Positions 1 to 12,538 of a stretch of 64,000 nucleotides of DNA are shown here, piece by piece. The stretch comes from Melieria omissa (lineage: Eukaryota; Arthropoda; Insecta; Diptera; Ulidiidae). The notes beneath the pieces are model-generated. The model was not told where the DNA came from, ran no database searches, and saw only the letters and a program-made list of their open reading frames with translations. Made by a program: the position numbers and the translations under genes. Location of the stretch: the NCBI GenBank assembly GCA_963971225.1, contig OZ020267.1, positions 36,298,989-36,362,988 of the forward strand, written 5' to 3'. Every line of letters starts with the position of its first letter. Position 1 is the first letter of the stretch.

Positions 1-2194
1 GCGCGCCAGGCCAACCAAACAGGGCCAAGACAGACAGACACAACTGGCAAACAGACAGATGGACCAACGAACAAACATACTCGTACAAGTTGTCGAGTAT
101 GCGGAATGTTGTGGGCATTTGTCCCGTCGTTGCCACGCCACACCACAACGCCACAGCGGGGCGGTACTGCCAGCGTGGCGGATGATTCATTTCGCCTCGC
201 CTCGACTCGATGCGACTATTGCAACGCTTTCCTTCATAACTCGAAGACATTCGTCGCACCGCCTGTTGCGCTCCCAAAGTGGCCGCCAAGCCGAAATTTG
301 CCGAGTTAGAAGTCAGCCAGGCACACAGACAGACAGGGTTTTCCAGCATTTCGGGCAGACTGCTTGGGGTCGCTGCGGTCCGTCCGGTCCGGTCGTCTGT
401 CCACACTGCTAGGCTTTGCTTGCCGCACGTATCCCACCGATCCTGCTGTCAATTGTTGCTTTTGTCTGTCCCCTTGTCCGTCCGTCGAGGTCTTTTATGG
501 TCGCGCTGCACATAGAAAAGCATAAAGCGCTGAAATACGCGTCTACTGCGAAATGCCGTGCAATGTTCGTCCGGGTCTTGGCTGTTGCCACAATTGTTGG
601 CCTATAAAAAAAATATATAAATAAAAAAAATATGTATAAAATAGCAACAAACAGTAAAAACAATTTCACAAAAAATACCATCAAGAAAATATGCCCAGAA
701 AACACACAAACAAAAATGCACAAACGCTGCAATGCCACGGCATGTCGACGCGCAGCAATGCCAGCCAACACGACGACAGTTGCGCTGCAGCAGCCACACG
801 CCAAAAACAAAAACAACAACCGCAACTACAACGACGACGACGACGACGCTTGCACCTTATCGCTTTGCCCACCAGGATTATGGCAATTGTGGCTCGGTTT
901 TTTGTGGTATCTGCAGCGCACGCTTTGCTAACAACGACGCATCTGGCTAGCTGCGCCGGCTCTTAGATCGTATTTTCCCAACTGCCAACACCGGTCGCCG
1001 ATCGGCCTCCATCTGCAGCCGCTGCGCTGGCTCGTTGACTTGTTGGCGCGCTGCAATTTCAATTCGCAGAATTGCAAATTCTCCGGAATCCGCTCCGTTG
1101 CTCAGCTTATGATTATTTGGAAGTCATTGTTGTTGTCACAGTTGTTGTGCTCAGCGCTGCCGTTGTTATGATTATTGTTGCCGTAATTCTATGCGCTGCA
1201 CGAATCATGACCGATCGAAAGCCGAAAAAGGGCCAACAAATAAAATGCAGAAGTTCTATTGCGGCAATTGTTGGGCTGCTGCTCATTAGATCAACACGGC
1301 CGATTGTGTTTTACATTCATTGCAATGGTGTGCCAACATTTGCACTTACAAAAGCCATCGTTCGGGCAATTCGCCTTCAATTTAATATGCTGCAAATATC
1401 ATTTGCTGTGTACAATATCATAAAATTCACACAATTTTTGATTGGCATTTTGTGCATTTCGGATGCAAACAACGATTGTCAAAGTCTGCCATTTGCATTA
1501 TTTACGTGAAAGAACCAAAAGAAAGAAGTTAAAAGAGAAAGAAGAAAGAAAGTTAAAAATAGAAAATTTAGTTAAAAGGAGACAATTTTCCTCTTTCATT
1601 TGATACCCATATCTTCATCATTGCACAAGCGCAGATATTTAAAAAAAATATTTGAAATATGTATATCCTTAAAATTTTAAAGTCCCTTGAGAAGGTTTTT
1701 GGGTCAGAGAATGAAAAACTGCCTAAGCCAGGATACTATAAATTGCCTCCAGTTTCACGTCTACATCAACATTTGGATGGGTTTCGAAAAAATAAAAAAA
1801 ATTTTCGTAGGGTGTAATAAATGTAAAGTTGTTGTTTTCACTCAGTGCATCATAACTTTGTAATTTTTTTCAATTCTATTAATGTTAGGCTTAATATTTG
1901 CTCATCTTAGATTTTAAAACCAGAGAAGATCATTTATTTTATCTATAAATCTATTTATTTTATCTATTTATGATTTTTTAAATTCGTCGAAAAATTCACT
2001 TTTTTACAACCTTCAACGTCAGTAACTTCCCCAAATCTCATCTGAATTGGACAATCTGTATATCGCTGGAAAGGCTAAGGTATTATCTTCTGAAGGCTTG
2101 TGTCAGTCAGATGATTCGTTTGCGAGATATGTGCTCATAACTGCAACAACAGGGAAAAAAGATTTCGAAGATTTTTCGAAAACGCTTCTTAAAA
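1..2194. other. Non-coding, CAA/CGA-rich to AT-rich DNA
   Basis: I see no recognisable gene here. The first 1,050 bases are comparatively GC-rich, with short CAA and ACG runs (about 815-850) that leave open frames on both strands. A 145-codon frame at 1072-1509 starts with a strongly hydrophobic segment but matches no family I know and lies in repeat-biased sequence, so I do not call it. The rest is AT-rich and featureless up to the mariner at 2197. Confidence 0.5.
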
Positions 2195-2864
2195 TACGTA
2201 GGCTGCCTTTTATATTTTTTCCATAGGGATGATATAGTAAGTTTTCGAAAAATCTAAGATTGCCATTGAAAAGTTTGTATTTTTTTACCATACACGTGCT
2301 TAGAACATTTTGATGTTGAAGCGCTATTTGTGTTGATTACACTGACTTGAAAAATTCATCTCGATCAAAAAATGGATTTAGCTCGTGAACATTTTCGAGC
2401 ACTAATTTTTTACGATTTCCGAAGTGAATTATCTCAACAACAATGCTTCGTTCGCTTTCATTCCGCATTTGGTTATAAAGCACCAACCCTTAAGACAATT
2501 TATAACTGGTTTAACAAATTCAAGCATGGTCGCCGTTCGCTTCAGGACGAATTTCGTGAAGGTCGTCCGAAATCGGTCATTGTGCCGAAATCGGTCGAGG
2601 CTGTGCGTGAACTGATAATGAAAGATCGTCATGTGGCATACCGTGAGATAGAGGCATCCTTGGGCATTAGTTCCACGGCCGTGCATTCGATATTGCATGA
2701 ACATTTAGCTGTCAGAAAGATTTGTTCTCGTTGGATCCCGCATAATTGGGCAATCGCTCAAAAAAGGCTCGTGTCGATTGGTGCAAAGAAATGATGGAAA
2801 AATCGATCGTGGTACTTCAACCGACGTTTTTTAAAATCGTGACAGGTGACAAATCATGGATATA

Positions 2865-3413
2865 CCAGGTATGCGCCTATGAAACGGTAACGACATCTAG
2901 CGGTAAATAGCCGATTATTTATAAACTTCGGAACCGTACCAAATGTCATGTTTACTTCTTCTGTCATATGTCAACAATATTCAGTTCACAATTTGTCAAG
3001 TTTCATCCAACAACGCATTGTTTGACGCTCCGGAAAATGTCGGATTACGTGCCTACAAATTACGATTTGCGGACACAGTTAATTTTGTGTTACCATTTGA
3101 AGAAAAACGCTTCTGAATCGCATCGAATGCTTGTGGAAGCTTACGGCGAGCATGCTCTTGGTCGCACACAGTGTAACGAGTGGTTCAATAAATTTAAAAG
3201 TGGTGATTTTGATGTGAGAAACGAGGAGCGTGGCCGGCCACCAAAAAAGTTTGAAGACGCCGAATTGCAAGCATTACTCAATGAAGATGATGGCCAAACG
3301 CAAGAACAGCTCGCAGAACAATTGGGTGTTGACCGTCGGAAAACGTTTAAAAGCAATGGGAAAAATGTTAAAGGTTTTTTTCAAAAAAGGTTTTTTCATA
3401 GGCGCATACCTGG
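2865..3413 (+). mobile_element. Nested, internally deleted second mariner
   Basis: The ends are an inverted repeat of at least 20 bp, beginning CCAGGTATGCGCCTATGAAA on the left and matching the complement on the right. A TA flanks both sides (2863-2864, 3414-3415). The 549 bp element keeps only the 5' part of a transposase from a different mariner lineage than its host, so it is a deletion derivative that needed a transposase in trans. Removing it restores the host codons SWIYVFEPE exactly. Confidence 0.92.
3037..3366 (+). pseudogene. N-terminal piece of a second mariner transposase
   Basis: From the ATG at 3037 about 90 codons encode a mariner DNA-binding half: CNEWFNKFKSGDFDV, then the GRPPKKFED linker and EQLAEQLGV, a second helix-turn-helix. 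A frameshift near 3340 follows, and the next frame continues with RLKAMGKMLK, which matches the expected continuation. The catalytic domain is missing, removed by an internal deletion running to the right terminal repeat. An upstream in-frame ATG at 2968 exists, but the family start is the one before SDYVP. Confidence 0.85.
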
Positions 3414-4004
3414 TATGTGTTTGAGCCCGAAACAAAATCAACCATGGACCGTGTGGGTCTTCAATACGAGCCAAATCCAACAGAAGTTGATCGGGCACGC
3501 AGCACACCGAAGAAAATGTTCGCCTGTTTCTTCGGCAAAACTGTTCATGTGGCTACTGTGCCGGTAGAGAAACGTAGAATGGTCAATTCTGAGTGGTACA
3601 AGACAATTTGTTTAACAGAAGTGTTCAATGAAATACGGCAAAAACAACCGCTGACGCCGAATCATTTTTCACCAGGACAATGCTCGCTCTCACACATCGG
3701 CTCAAAAAACCGCCTATTTGATCGATCAAAGCATCGATTTAATGGGTCATCCACCATACAGCTCTGACCTAGCACCCAATAACTTCTTTTTATTCCCGCA
3801 CAAAAAAAAAAATTGCGTGGTCAACGATTTTCATCGCCAGAAGTGTCTCAATCGGAGTGGAAAAAGTGCTTCGACAAATGGTTTGAGTGCATGCAAAAGT
3901 ATATAAATCTTCTAGGAGAATACTTTGCAAAGCAATTAAACCATTTTTAATGATAACAAAGTGCATTTTTATCCTTTTTGAAAAAATATAAAAGGCAACC
4001 CTCG

Positions 4005-4098
4005 TAATTTTTTTTATTTTCAGTTTCGTGTTCAGCAGTCAAAAGTTAGTCTAGAAAACACAATTTTTTTGAGGTGCATTTTTCGTGTCCAGTAGTGT
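4005..4098. other. Short AT-rich spacer after the mariner
   Basis: Nothing recognisable was seen between the mariner end and the microsatellite. Confidence 0.5.
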
Positions 4099-4270
4099 AA
4101 TATACATAAATAAATAAGTAAATAAAGAAATAATTAAATGATTTATCTAATTAATTAATTAGTTACATAATCAATTAATAAATAAATATGTTAATAAATA
4201 AACAATAAATAAGTAAATGAAGAAATAAATAAGTAAACAAATCAAAAAATAAATAAATAAATAAACATAA
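4099..4270. repeat. AAAT-type microsatellite, degenerate
   Basis: Repeated AAATA and AAGTA units, interrupted by TTAATTAA-like stretches, run for about 170 bp. This is simple low-complexity DNA. Confidence 0.85.
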
Positions 4271-6371
4271 TTCTTTGGTAGATGGTATTTCCTTTTCAGA
4301 AGAAAATGGCAAATGGTAATAAAATAATTGTAAAAAATTATTGTAAAAGTCCATCAAAAAGTTCGCAACCTTCGCCAAGTTCGCAATCAGCACCAAATTC
4401 TTTAATTGAAGTAATTTAAAACATCAGCATCTATTGAAATGCACTCGGTTGCAACTTTGCAAAGCATTCTTCATGAGAAGAAAGACTAAACATTTTTTGA
4501 AAAGTAACACTTACAGAACATTCGTTTGAGTTCAGCTCAAATCATTGCATACTTCATTTGAAAAGATATTGAAAATTTATATATTTTTATGCAAAAACTA
4601 TAGTGCAGTATTGGTAAATGCCGCTTCGATAATTGTAGTGTTCTAATGCTTTTAATTACAAGGTTTCTCACTTCCGATTTTTTTTTTCTATTTTACAGCG
4701 GCGCGCCCGCTGCAGTGACACATTTGCCTTGCAGCCAAAAATTTCAAATGCATTTTACATGAGGCGACAACTAAAGGAACCCGACTGCTGGTGCAATACG
4801 AGTAAACACTTTGGACATACTCGTACATAAATATGTACATACATATATATGTAGAATAATGTGTGTGTGTATAAATTCAAGTAGGTAAATCAAGCTGCAT
4901 ACACAAAACGAAATGGAAAACGTTGGCTGCGTTTTGTACTCGATGACGCTGCGAGCCAAACGCACACGCGGACAATGTCGTTCGCATGCGAATGTGTGTG
5001 TGTGTGTGTGCTGTATATTTGTAGCTGCATAAGTGGGCATTGCAAATGCACGAAACGGCGAGCTGCTGCCGCTGTTGGGGTGTGGAATGAGGCGCTTATC
5101 TAAATCTTCATACTTGGCTACACGCGGCCTTTTTTAATTGCTTTAATGCAGCAAATACGTTGCAGCAAATGCAGCGTCAGTGACCAAATGCAACCGAAAA
5201 ACACCACAACAAAAATAACTACATACAAAATTCACAAAATACAAAAGTGAACAACAACAAATACGCAATTGCAACTGCAACCACTTTTGACCATTTTGTT
5301 CGCTGCTGTCCGGCAAATTCGTGCAGGATCTCAACGCTTTGGGTTACCGAAAAAAATAACAAAATACAAAAACAAAAATGACAACAAAAAATGACAAATA
5401 AAATAGCTTCAGTTTGTTGCTCCTTGGCGCATAGTTGTTGTTATTGTTGCTTGTGTGCTGTTTTCGTAGAACGAATGCCGTGGCGCATTAAAGCGTTCAG
5501 CGCTTGGCGACCACCGATCGCAGCGTCGGTCGGTGTTGGTGTTGCCGCCGGTGCATTGGCCATCGCATTTGTCATCAATTATGCTACCGGAGACTGAAAG
5601 TAAAACGTGTAATTATGTCGCTGCGTGTCACATTGCGAACACAGCGCACAGCGCTGGTTCCCGCCAACCAACCAGCCAGCGGAGTCAGTCATTCAATCGC
5701 ATGCAACATTCGTGCCACCGACGCGCCTGCAGCGTCCACCCAACGCCCCGTTCAATCCGTGTGCTGCCGATGCCGCCAGCGTTTCGCTGTCACTCAACAT
5801 TCCATTGCATTCGCCGTTGCCGGTCGCCCACAATTCGTATCGCCGCCGCTCGTCGTGTAATTATTGCTTCATGTGCAGCGACAAATAGACAAACTCGGCC
5901 GCCGTTGCTGCTGTTTGTCATCGTCGCCGCTGTGACTGTGGCTGCGGCTGGGTGTCAGTCGTCGACGTTTGCCAGCGCAATTAACTGAGAAAGTGAACCT
6001 TTGCGCCACGACATTGACTGCCAAATTGTCAGCGGCTGTGTTATTGTTTTCATATTTTGTTGTTTCGTGTTATTTATTGTTGTTGTTGTTGTTATTCTTT
6101 GTTTAATTCTACATTTTTGTCGTCATAATTAATTCACATTGTCATATGGCCAACATGCCATTTTGCGTTATTATAATCGCCGGAATGTCTATTATCGGTT
6201 AGATAGCGATCGAGTAACTAATACGCAGGTACTTTTACTAATGAATATCGTATTGCATTGCATTGTATGTATGTACACACATTTCATATAACTAAATATA
6301 TTTATGAATACTATGTACAATTTTTGCAACAAAATTGCTACAATGTGTTCAAAGCTCGCTGTCTAATTTAG
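4271..6371. other. Non-coding DNA with TG and CAA microsatellites
   Basis: There is no recognisable gene. A (TG)n run lies at about 4993-5011 and a TTG run at about 6076-6096. The stretch 5450-5990 is GC-richer, with several overlapping open frames on the plus strand rich in Arg, Pro and Ala; they resemble no family and look like composition effects. Confidence 0.5.
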
Positions 6372-7092
6372 AGAAAAGAACATTGAGTTAGGTTAGAAGG
6401 AAGGGTGGAGGCAAAACTGGCCCATTGTGAATCTTTCTTGAGGTAATCAATCAGTCTCAAACCAACTCGACCTCTTAATAAAGAGTATATCTGGAATTTC
6501 AACCAATCAATTTTTCTACCCAAGCCAGGTCTGCTAGGAATCTTGCTCCGAACCGACCAGTGGCACAGGAAGTGTTGAATCTTTTCCACTTCTTATTCAT
6601 TCTCGCAGCCTCCAAAGATATCACTAGAAGAGAAGCGCCATTTGATGAGCATAGATCCCATGGTGCAGTGTCCAGTGATTACTCTAACGAGTTACCAAAT
6701 AGAAGTTCGATTCAGGCACAGAACATATCGCCTTTTCCTCAAGGAAAGGGAGAGCCATAGTGCCCGGCAGGAGCCACAGTCCGTTCTGCAGCGTCATGAA
6801 GACCCGATGTTCTTTTTGCTCAACCTTTCAGATATTGGAGGCAGATATTGGAGTAAGCACAGAGTTATCTACTTCGGTGGAACGCAAGCCGATCCTCTTT
6901 GGTGCGCTGCTTCGTTCCCTGCTACTCCAGAGTGGCTCGGAACCCAGCAGAGATTGACTCGGTGATGCAACTCCGCTCTACCATTGATTTCACACTGCTG
7001 ATTCCAACGCTCTAAGTGCTGCCTGACTATCCACAAAGATTGTTACATCTCTGGCGAATATTCCACTGTCTCGGATTAGTTTAGCAGCTTTG
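6372..7092 (-). mobile_element. Non-LTR retrotransposon 3' fragment with RNase H remnant
   Basis: Read on the minus strand, the right end encodes an RNase H block ending FVDSQAALRALES, and further along a cysteine/histidine motif of the type IQHFLCH, the usual C-terminus of this LINE group. The 3' untranslated part (about 6372-6430) shares its AATGGGCC-type segment with the LINE fragment at 39388-39765. Frameshifts and stops break the frame. It is 5' truncated, as most LINE copies are. Confidence 0.75.
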
Positions 7093-8313
7093 GATTCGTT
7101 AGAATAAAATTTGCTATTTAAAACAAATTTTAACAAATTTTCAACTGCATTTAAAGCTTAGTTAAACTTTTCCAGGTAATAGAAACAGACGCTGTCTGTC
7201 AATTAACTAAACCTAGTAAAAAAGTAGAAAAATATTAAAGAAACAGTTACCCTCATTTCGCTTATTAATAACTTTTCATATAGTTAAGGAGACAAAGCTT
7301 GTCTAAATTGTCCGTCCTAGCTTTCACCGATCAAATCGTAGTATAACGTCTACAGTCTGACTCTAAAAACATGTCGACAAATTTCAAACTAAACACAAAG
7401 CTGAATCAACGTTATATAATAGAAACATTATGATAATAGAAACATTGACTACCAATAAACCATCCTAGAAAAGTTTAAATGCATCGAAAACAAATTCTAT
7501 CTTTAGCACTTATTCGTAACTTTTATAATAGAAGTAGCAGTTTTATAGAAGAATACTCCAAGGTTTCCACTATTCTATTCATAATAGCCTGAAGTCTAAC
7601 TCTAAAAATTATGCAAAATGTTCAACTAAACACAAAGCTGAGTCCAGGTTTCTAGACAAGATTAACTGGCACTGTCTGCCAGCTGATACAAGGTGCGATA
7701 CAATGAAAAGAGGACTTTTGAAATGCGTCCATTTCTGGCGGCACCAACTTTATTTAATGCGTTGAAAAGGTATATCCTGTCCCGATTTCTAGTCAACATT
7801 TCATGACATTTTGTTAACTGGAAGCAGTGCTATTGTGTCTAAAGTGACAGTAAGTTTATGTCATTGGTTAAAAAATGAGCCAATATTGAGTTTTTTTACT
7901 TGGTAAAACTGTTATCGAATTGCCAGTGCTGAACCAACGCTGTGGCGATGATTGTGATCATAATATAAAAATAATTATTAATAATTATAATAAAAAAAAT
8001 AGTTATTTATCTCGTAGCGTAGTTCAGGAATGGAACTTCACCTGTTGGTATCTACTTAAATTATTGGCAATAATTAGTCATAACTTATGCTATTAGGCCA
8101 CAAATAGGTGAACTTACTCTCAGACAACTTTGACGTTTTAAGGATCATGAGAACATAAGTGAGCAATGATTAACTTGTGGGCCAACCGAAATCAGTGGCC
8201 ACAGCAGACTCCATCAAAAGTGTACGTGAATTCATCAGAGATCTGACAAAATATTCATTAAAAATGTTAAAAATGGATTTAAGTGTCTCAATAGAATCAA
8301 ATTTAGCGCATTT
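7093..8313. other. AT-rich non-coding DNA
   Basis: No gene or element was recognised. The stretches around 7200-7380 and 7430-7640 share short phrases (for example AAACACAAAGCTGA at both 7392 and 7627) and may be an old degenerate duplication. Confidence 0.4.
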
Positions 8314-8326
8314 CAATTGAATATTT

Positions 8327-8643
8327 CTCTTCTTCTTCTTGACTGGCACGAAAGCCCGATTACGAGACTAAGGCCTAGCTACCCGCAACCAACCGTGTTG
8401 TTCGTGCGAATGTTTTTTAAAAGGTTGGAAGGGACCTACAGTTTTATGCCGATTCCGAACGGCGAGTTGGGAACTTTTTCATAGGCAATTTTACTCTCAG
8501 AGGTTTGCCATTTCCTGCTGAGAGGACAATCGCCGAAAGAAAAATAGTTGTTTTTCTTTTTTTTCGTTGTTAACGCAACGGAGAATTGAACTCGCTGAGT
8601 CTTGACTCGCGGCCCAACGCACTAGCCAGCTGAGCTACGGCGG
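8327..8643 (-). mobile_element. tRNA-derived SINE, complete, with target-site duplication
   Basis: On the minus strand the head has a Pol III A box (TAGCTCAGCTGG) and a B-box-like GTTCAATTCTC. A body with GACCTACAG and GCCGATTCCGAACGGC follows, then a distinct 3' tail and a (AAG)n end. The 13 bp sequence CAATTGAATATTT flanks both sides (8314-8326 and 8644-8656), a perfect target-site duplication that fixes the ends. SINEs are non-coding and use LINE enzymes to move. Confidence 0.9.
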
Positions 8644-8656
8644 CAATTGAATATTT

Positions 8657-10988
8657 GGCTACAGAAAATGCATAGTTTGTTCTGCACTGGTGACAGTCAA
8701 CTTGTCATCATCCCATCGATGAACACTTCTGACCAATTTCTTGACTGATTTCTGATTTTAAGCATCAAGCACTCCACGTATTCATCTGATTTTTCACCTT
8801 TTCGTAAAAAGTCATTCGCTGATGTATGAAGGGTGTTTTGAGAAAGTATAAGTCATTGAAAAGGCTTGTGAGGACATCCTGAAGTGCGTGACAATTTACC
8901 GGCTGCCAATTTTCTTCTAGAAGATGCAAATCACTGCATTGACTTCAGCGGAGACTATTTTGAACAAATTAAATTGGTTTTGCCACAAAAGATCGGAGCT
9001 GATCAGCCACAGCCGTCAACTGTAGAAGACAACCCAAGCGTTCAAATATAACATGAAATTATTTAAACTTGATTTATTTATATATTTAACGTTCCTAATG
9101 CAACAAATTGCATAATAAAACGTCCTATAATATTTTCAATGTAAATTACTTGCATCTGAAAAAAGTGAATCAGACAACAAAAACAATCAGATCCATCAAT
9201 TACTCACAATGTGAACGACTCACTCAACATTGTGTGAATTTCACCTGTCTTCGAGCTCTTCATAGCCTTTGTATGATCAGAGGTTTTGTGGTCAAAACTG
9301 GCTGAATGAAAAGTGGCAACAACACGTGCGCTGCTCACCAAACCAAACAGCAAACGGCCAACAACGACTGTTGCAAAGTGCAATGTGCAACGCTTAACGC
9401 CACACGGCTGCAGCTGCCGGCCAACTCAAATGCAACGGTGTCAATTTCATTACAAAAAAAACTTCATTACAGAAAAACCGAAATTCAATGGCAAATTGCA
9501 AGAGACAGTAATGCGCGCACAAGACAACTGTGGAAATGAGTGATGCTATCGGTTGGGGTTGACTTACTTGGGCGCTACTTGAATGATTTGTTGTATATTT
9601 TGGTAAAAATTTACAATAAGAAAATTTGATTTCGAAAAATGTAATGAAAATGAAAATTTTTTGATTTATCTGTTTTCATTTATTTAATTTACTTATGTTT
9701 GCAGTGCTATTTCCAAGGTTTTGGGTAGTGAATAAATAAGCAGAGTAATTTTGCTACTATGGACATTTTTATGTTTCGAAAATTCTCAAATAAGACGACT
9801 TTGCTTAAAATTATTATACTTGCTAGCAGAGTCAACCTGGTAACATCGCCCCGTCTGAAAATCCCATTTACAAATATATATATTTTTCTACAACCATATC
9901 GCTACCTTCTTGCCGTCACTAACCCCACATCAAAGTGAATATACCCAATGTAGGGTATGAAGCATAAAAACCGCAAAACCACTAAACAAAGGTGCTGACT
10001 GGCGCAAATTCGGATTAATAAAATTTACGCTTCAATTGTCAGTAAAAAAAATACACGAAACACACACACGAACACACGATCGCATTGCGCAAAGTGACAG
10101 AAAAATAAACAAACCGTTGAATGCAATTGTCACACAAATAAAGCAACAAATTCAATTGGCAAATAAAATCTCAAGCATTCAGCATTTCCCATGTCAAACC
10201 ACAAACAAGCCGCATGTCGACTGTTGGCTGCGCTCATTGCCGCGCCGGCTGATTTAACGCGCATGCGCAACAATGCCAGCGCACGCCTAATCGCATTCCC
10301 AATTGATTTGCCACTTGAAGCAAACGACTGCAACTGATCCGCACTGATCGGCTTTTCCGTCAATGCTCGACTTGTTCTTCTGTTGTTCGCTGATCAATTC
10401 ATACGCAACATTTGTGCGGTGTTCTGTCCCTTTTTTGCGCGCGCCTTTGCTTATTTCTTGCTAAGCTGCTACTGTTATTTATTTTATTTTTTTCAATTCA
10501 CAAATTATAAAATTTGCTTGAATGCATTTTTGCATGTTGAAAATTTGCCGCGCTCGCGCCAGGAAACTGTGGTGTTGCCAACAAATGATAATTTAAATTA
10601 ATAACATCCATAAATTTTAATTAGTTTCGATCTGAACGTTGCATTATTCATCATCGCGCCGCACACACACACGATACGATCTAAATGTCTGTTTAACTGT
10701 GCACATAAATTTATTTTGAAGCTCACACTAACTGCCGAACGCTGCGCCACAGTCGCAACGCCAACATGCCGCATGATCATATTTTAATCACACTTTAATC
10801 AATTTGCTACACGATTAATTTTATCGCTTTATAAACTAATTAAATGTTAATGTATTTTTATCAAATCGGAATCGAATCAAAACCCGACGTTGTATTTATT
10901 TATTATTACTGCGATTGATTAAAAAAAATCTTTTTTGTTTACGTTTTGTAACATCCTCCAAATGGGCGTGTTGGACATAAAAAGTTAT
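8657..10988. other. Non-coding DNA
   Basis: No gene was recognised. Open frames at 9306-9543 and 10036-10257 are short and Gln/Thr-rich, and look like chance. A short CA run lies near 10664. Confidence 0.45.
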
Positions 10989-10996
10989 GTGTCTAC

Positions 10997-11976
10997 TAGG
11001 CATCGCAATCCCGGGATCCCGGGATCCCGGGATCCCGGACTTTTTCCAGTCCCGAAAATCCCGGGATTCAAATCTTTTAATCCCGGGATTATCGGGATTG
11101 CAAAAGATGCTTCAAAGTTTAATGAAATAAATTTAAAAGCACAAAAACCCAATTCCTTATCTGAGGGATGAGGGAGGGGATAGAGGGCGTCTTTTGGTAT
11201 AATTATTTACTAAGCATTCAACCAGCAAGTGTTGAATCTGAAAGATGTTTTCTCTCAGCAGGATTTATTTGCAATAAATTTCGCTCTAGATTAGAGGGCA
11301 AAACATTTAATGCCTTAGTATTTTTAAGATCTCAGTTTTTAGTTAATCACAACGCTTAACTTTTTTATCGAAATATTCGAAGTAAAACTAAAAGTACTAA
11401 CAAATTAACTATTTTATTTTTTTTATCAAATATGCGTATATATGTACTTTATGATACATTTGATGCAAAGCAATAAGTTATGTTTAAGTGTCATTTTTGG
11501 ATACAACAAAATGTTATCAAACTGAAGTTAAATGTCAAATGAAAAACTTTTAAGTTAAACAAAATGTTGTCAAGGATGACTATGTTTATTTATTTGATTT
11601 AAATTTAAACTGACAATTTTGAATGTAATTGACAACTGATTGTAAATGACAACTGATTGTAAATGACAACTGGATTTTGGTGATGTGCCGCGTACAACCA
11701 ACCACTTCGACGACTCAACACCGACTGCCTCCCTTTCCGCCTTACAATGTGATTAAATTCAAGATAAAAAATCTTAAAACTACCCCAAATGTGATTAAAC
11801 TGTGTCCATTTTTATGGTAAATATATTATAAACAAGTATTTATGCAATTTGGTAAAATTGTTTTATTTAAAAAATTTGTTATTTGAATCCCGGGATTAAA
11901 TCCCGGGATCCCGGGATTTGACTTTTCAATCCCGAAAATCCCGGGATCGCAAAATGGCAAAAAATTGCGATCCCTA
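10997..11976 (+). mobile_element. hAT transposon, internally deleted
   Basis: The 8 bp GTGTCTAC flanks both ends (10989-10996, 11977-11984), the hAT target-duplication length. The terminal repeats read TAGGCATCGCAAT and TAGGGATCGCAAT. Just inside both ends are clusters of CCCGGGAT palindromes, possible subterminal transposase-binding repeats. The middle keeps only a C-terminal transposase piece. Confidence 0.92.
11168..11359 (+). pseudogene. hAT transposase C-terminal (dimerisation) fragment
   Basis: About 60 codons match the conserved hAT C-terminal dimerisation region: LLSIQPASVESERCFLSAGF, then NKFRSRLEGKTFNALVFL. The catalytic N-terminal and central parts are absent. The apparent start codon is fortuitous; this is the tail of a once longer protein. 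Confidence 0.85.
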
Positions 11977-11984
11977 GTGTCTAC

Positions 11985-12534
11985 TTAAGCCTCTGGTTTT
12001 CAATTCTTATCTCAATACTGAAATTTAACTCGCACCTACGGGCAGTGGTGTTTCAGTTCAGCACTTTTTTCCTAGACTGAGTGAATTCCAAAAAAAAAAT
12101 TCATGTCTGTTTCGATACAGATTTTGTTGTTCAACCGCCATTTTGAGCTTGAGAAATTGCTCAAACTCAGGTCTGAACGATTTATTTCTATAGGTGAACA
12201 TCCTATGCCACGTTTCCAAGCAAAAAAAGCTATGGGCGTAACTGCTTTTCTGTCGGAATTTCGGATTTAAAAATTTTTTGTATCGCGAAAATTGCAATTT
12301 TCGGTGAAAAAGCATTTATAACTTTTCAAATATTAATTTTGGCGGAATTGGCATATTCGGAAAGAGCACTAAATTCTACATTGGATAAGGTGGTTTTCAA
12401 ATTTTTTCCGGGACTATTAACAAGAAAGAAAACAAGCTGAAAACGTGCCTGATTTTTTGTCCATTCAGGGCTCAATGGGCTAAGCACCATTTGAAACTTT
12501 TCGACCGAATTCAAGACCATGAGATTAACCCTTT
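11985..12534. other. AT-rich non-coding DNA
   Basis: Nothing was recognised. Two minus-strand frames (12058-12315 and 12326-12619) are Phe/Lys/Asn-rich and resemble no family. Confidence 0.4.
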
Positions 12535-12538
12535 CGTT

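Larger units (their letters stand above)
2372..3910 (+). pseudogene. mariner transposase (D,D34D family), decayed and split
   Basis: The enzyme would cut and rejoin the element ends at TA sites. The N-terminal helix-turn-helix half is open from the ATG at 2372 (first 130 codons, including DEFREGRPKS and SLGISSTAVH). A one-base frameshift near 2760 follows; the next frame holds the first catalytic Asp in VTGDKSW (codon 2848-2850). The nested element splits the gene at 2865. After 3414 the reading resumes at VFEPETK, shifts again before 3670, and shows HQDN (second Asp, 3676-3678) and YSSDLAPNN. Counting 34 residues on from the second Asp gives Asn where the family has the third catalytic Asp. 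Frameshifts, the insertion and this substitution make it non-functional. Confidence 0.88.
2197..4004 (+). mobile_element. mariner element, interrupted by a second mariner
   Basis: A complete but dead mariner. The ends form an imperfect inverted repeat of about 25 bp: the left reads CGTAGGCTGCCTTTTATATT and the complement of the right reads CGAGGGTTGCCTTTTATATT. Each end is next to a TA (2195-2196 and 4005-4006), the mariner target duplication. Removing the nested element at 2865-3413 and its TA copy leaves 1,257 bp, a normal mariner length. The plus strand carries a decayed transposase. Confidence 0.9.

Noticed and set aside
1072..1509. 145-codon hydrophobic frame
   Set aside because: No homology I know and a biased local composition; a chance frame is more likely.
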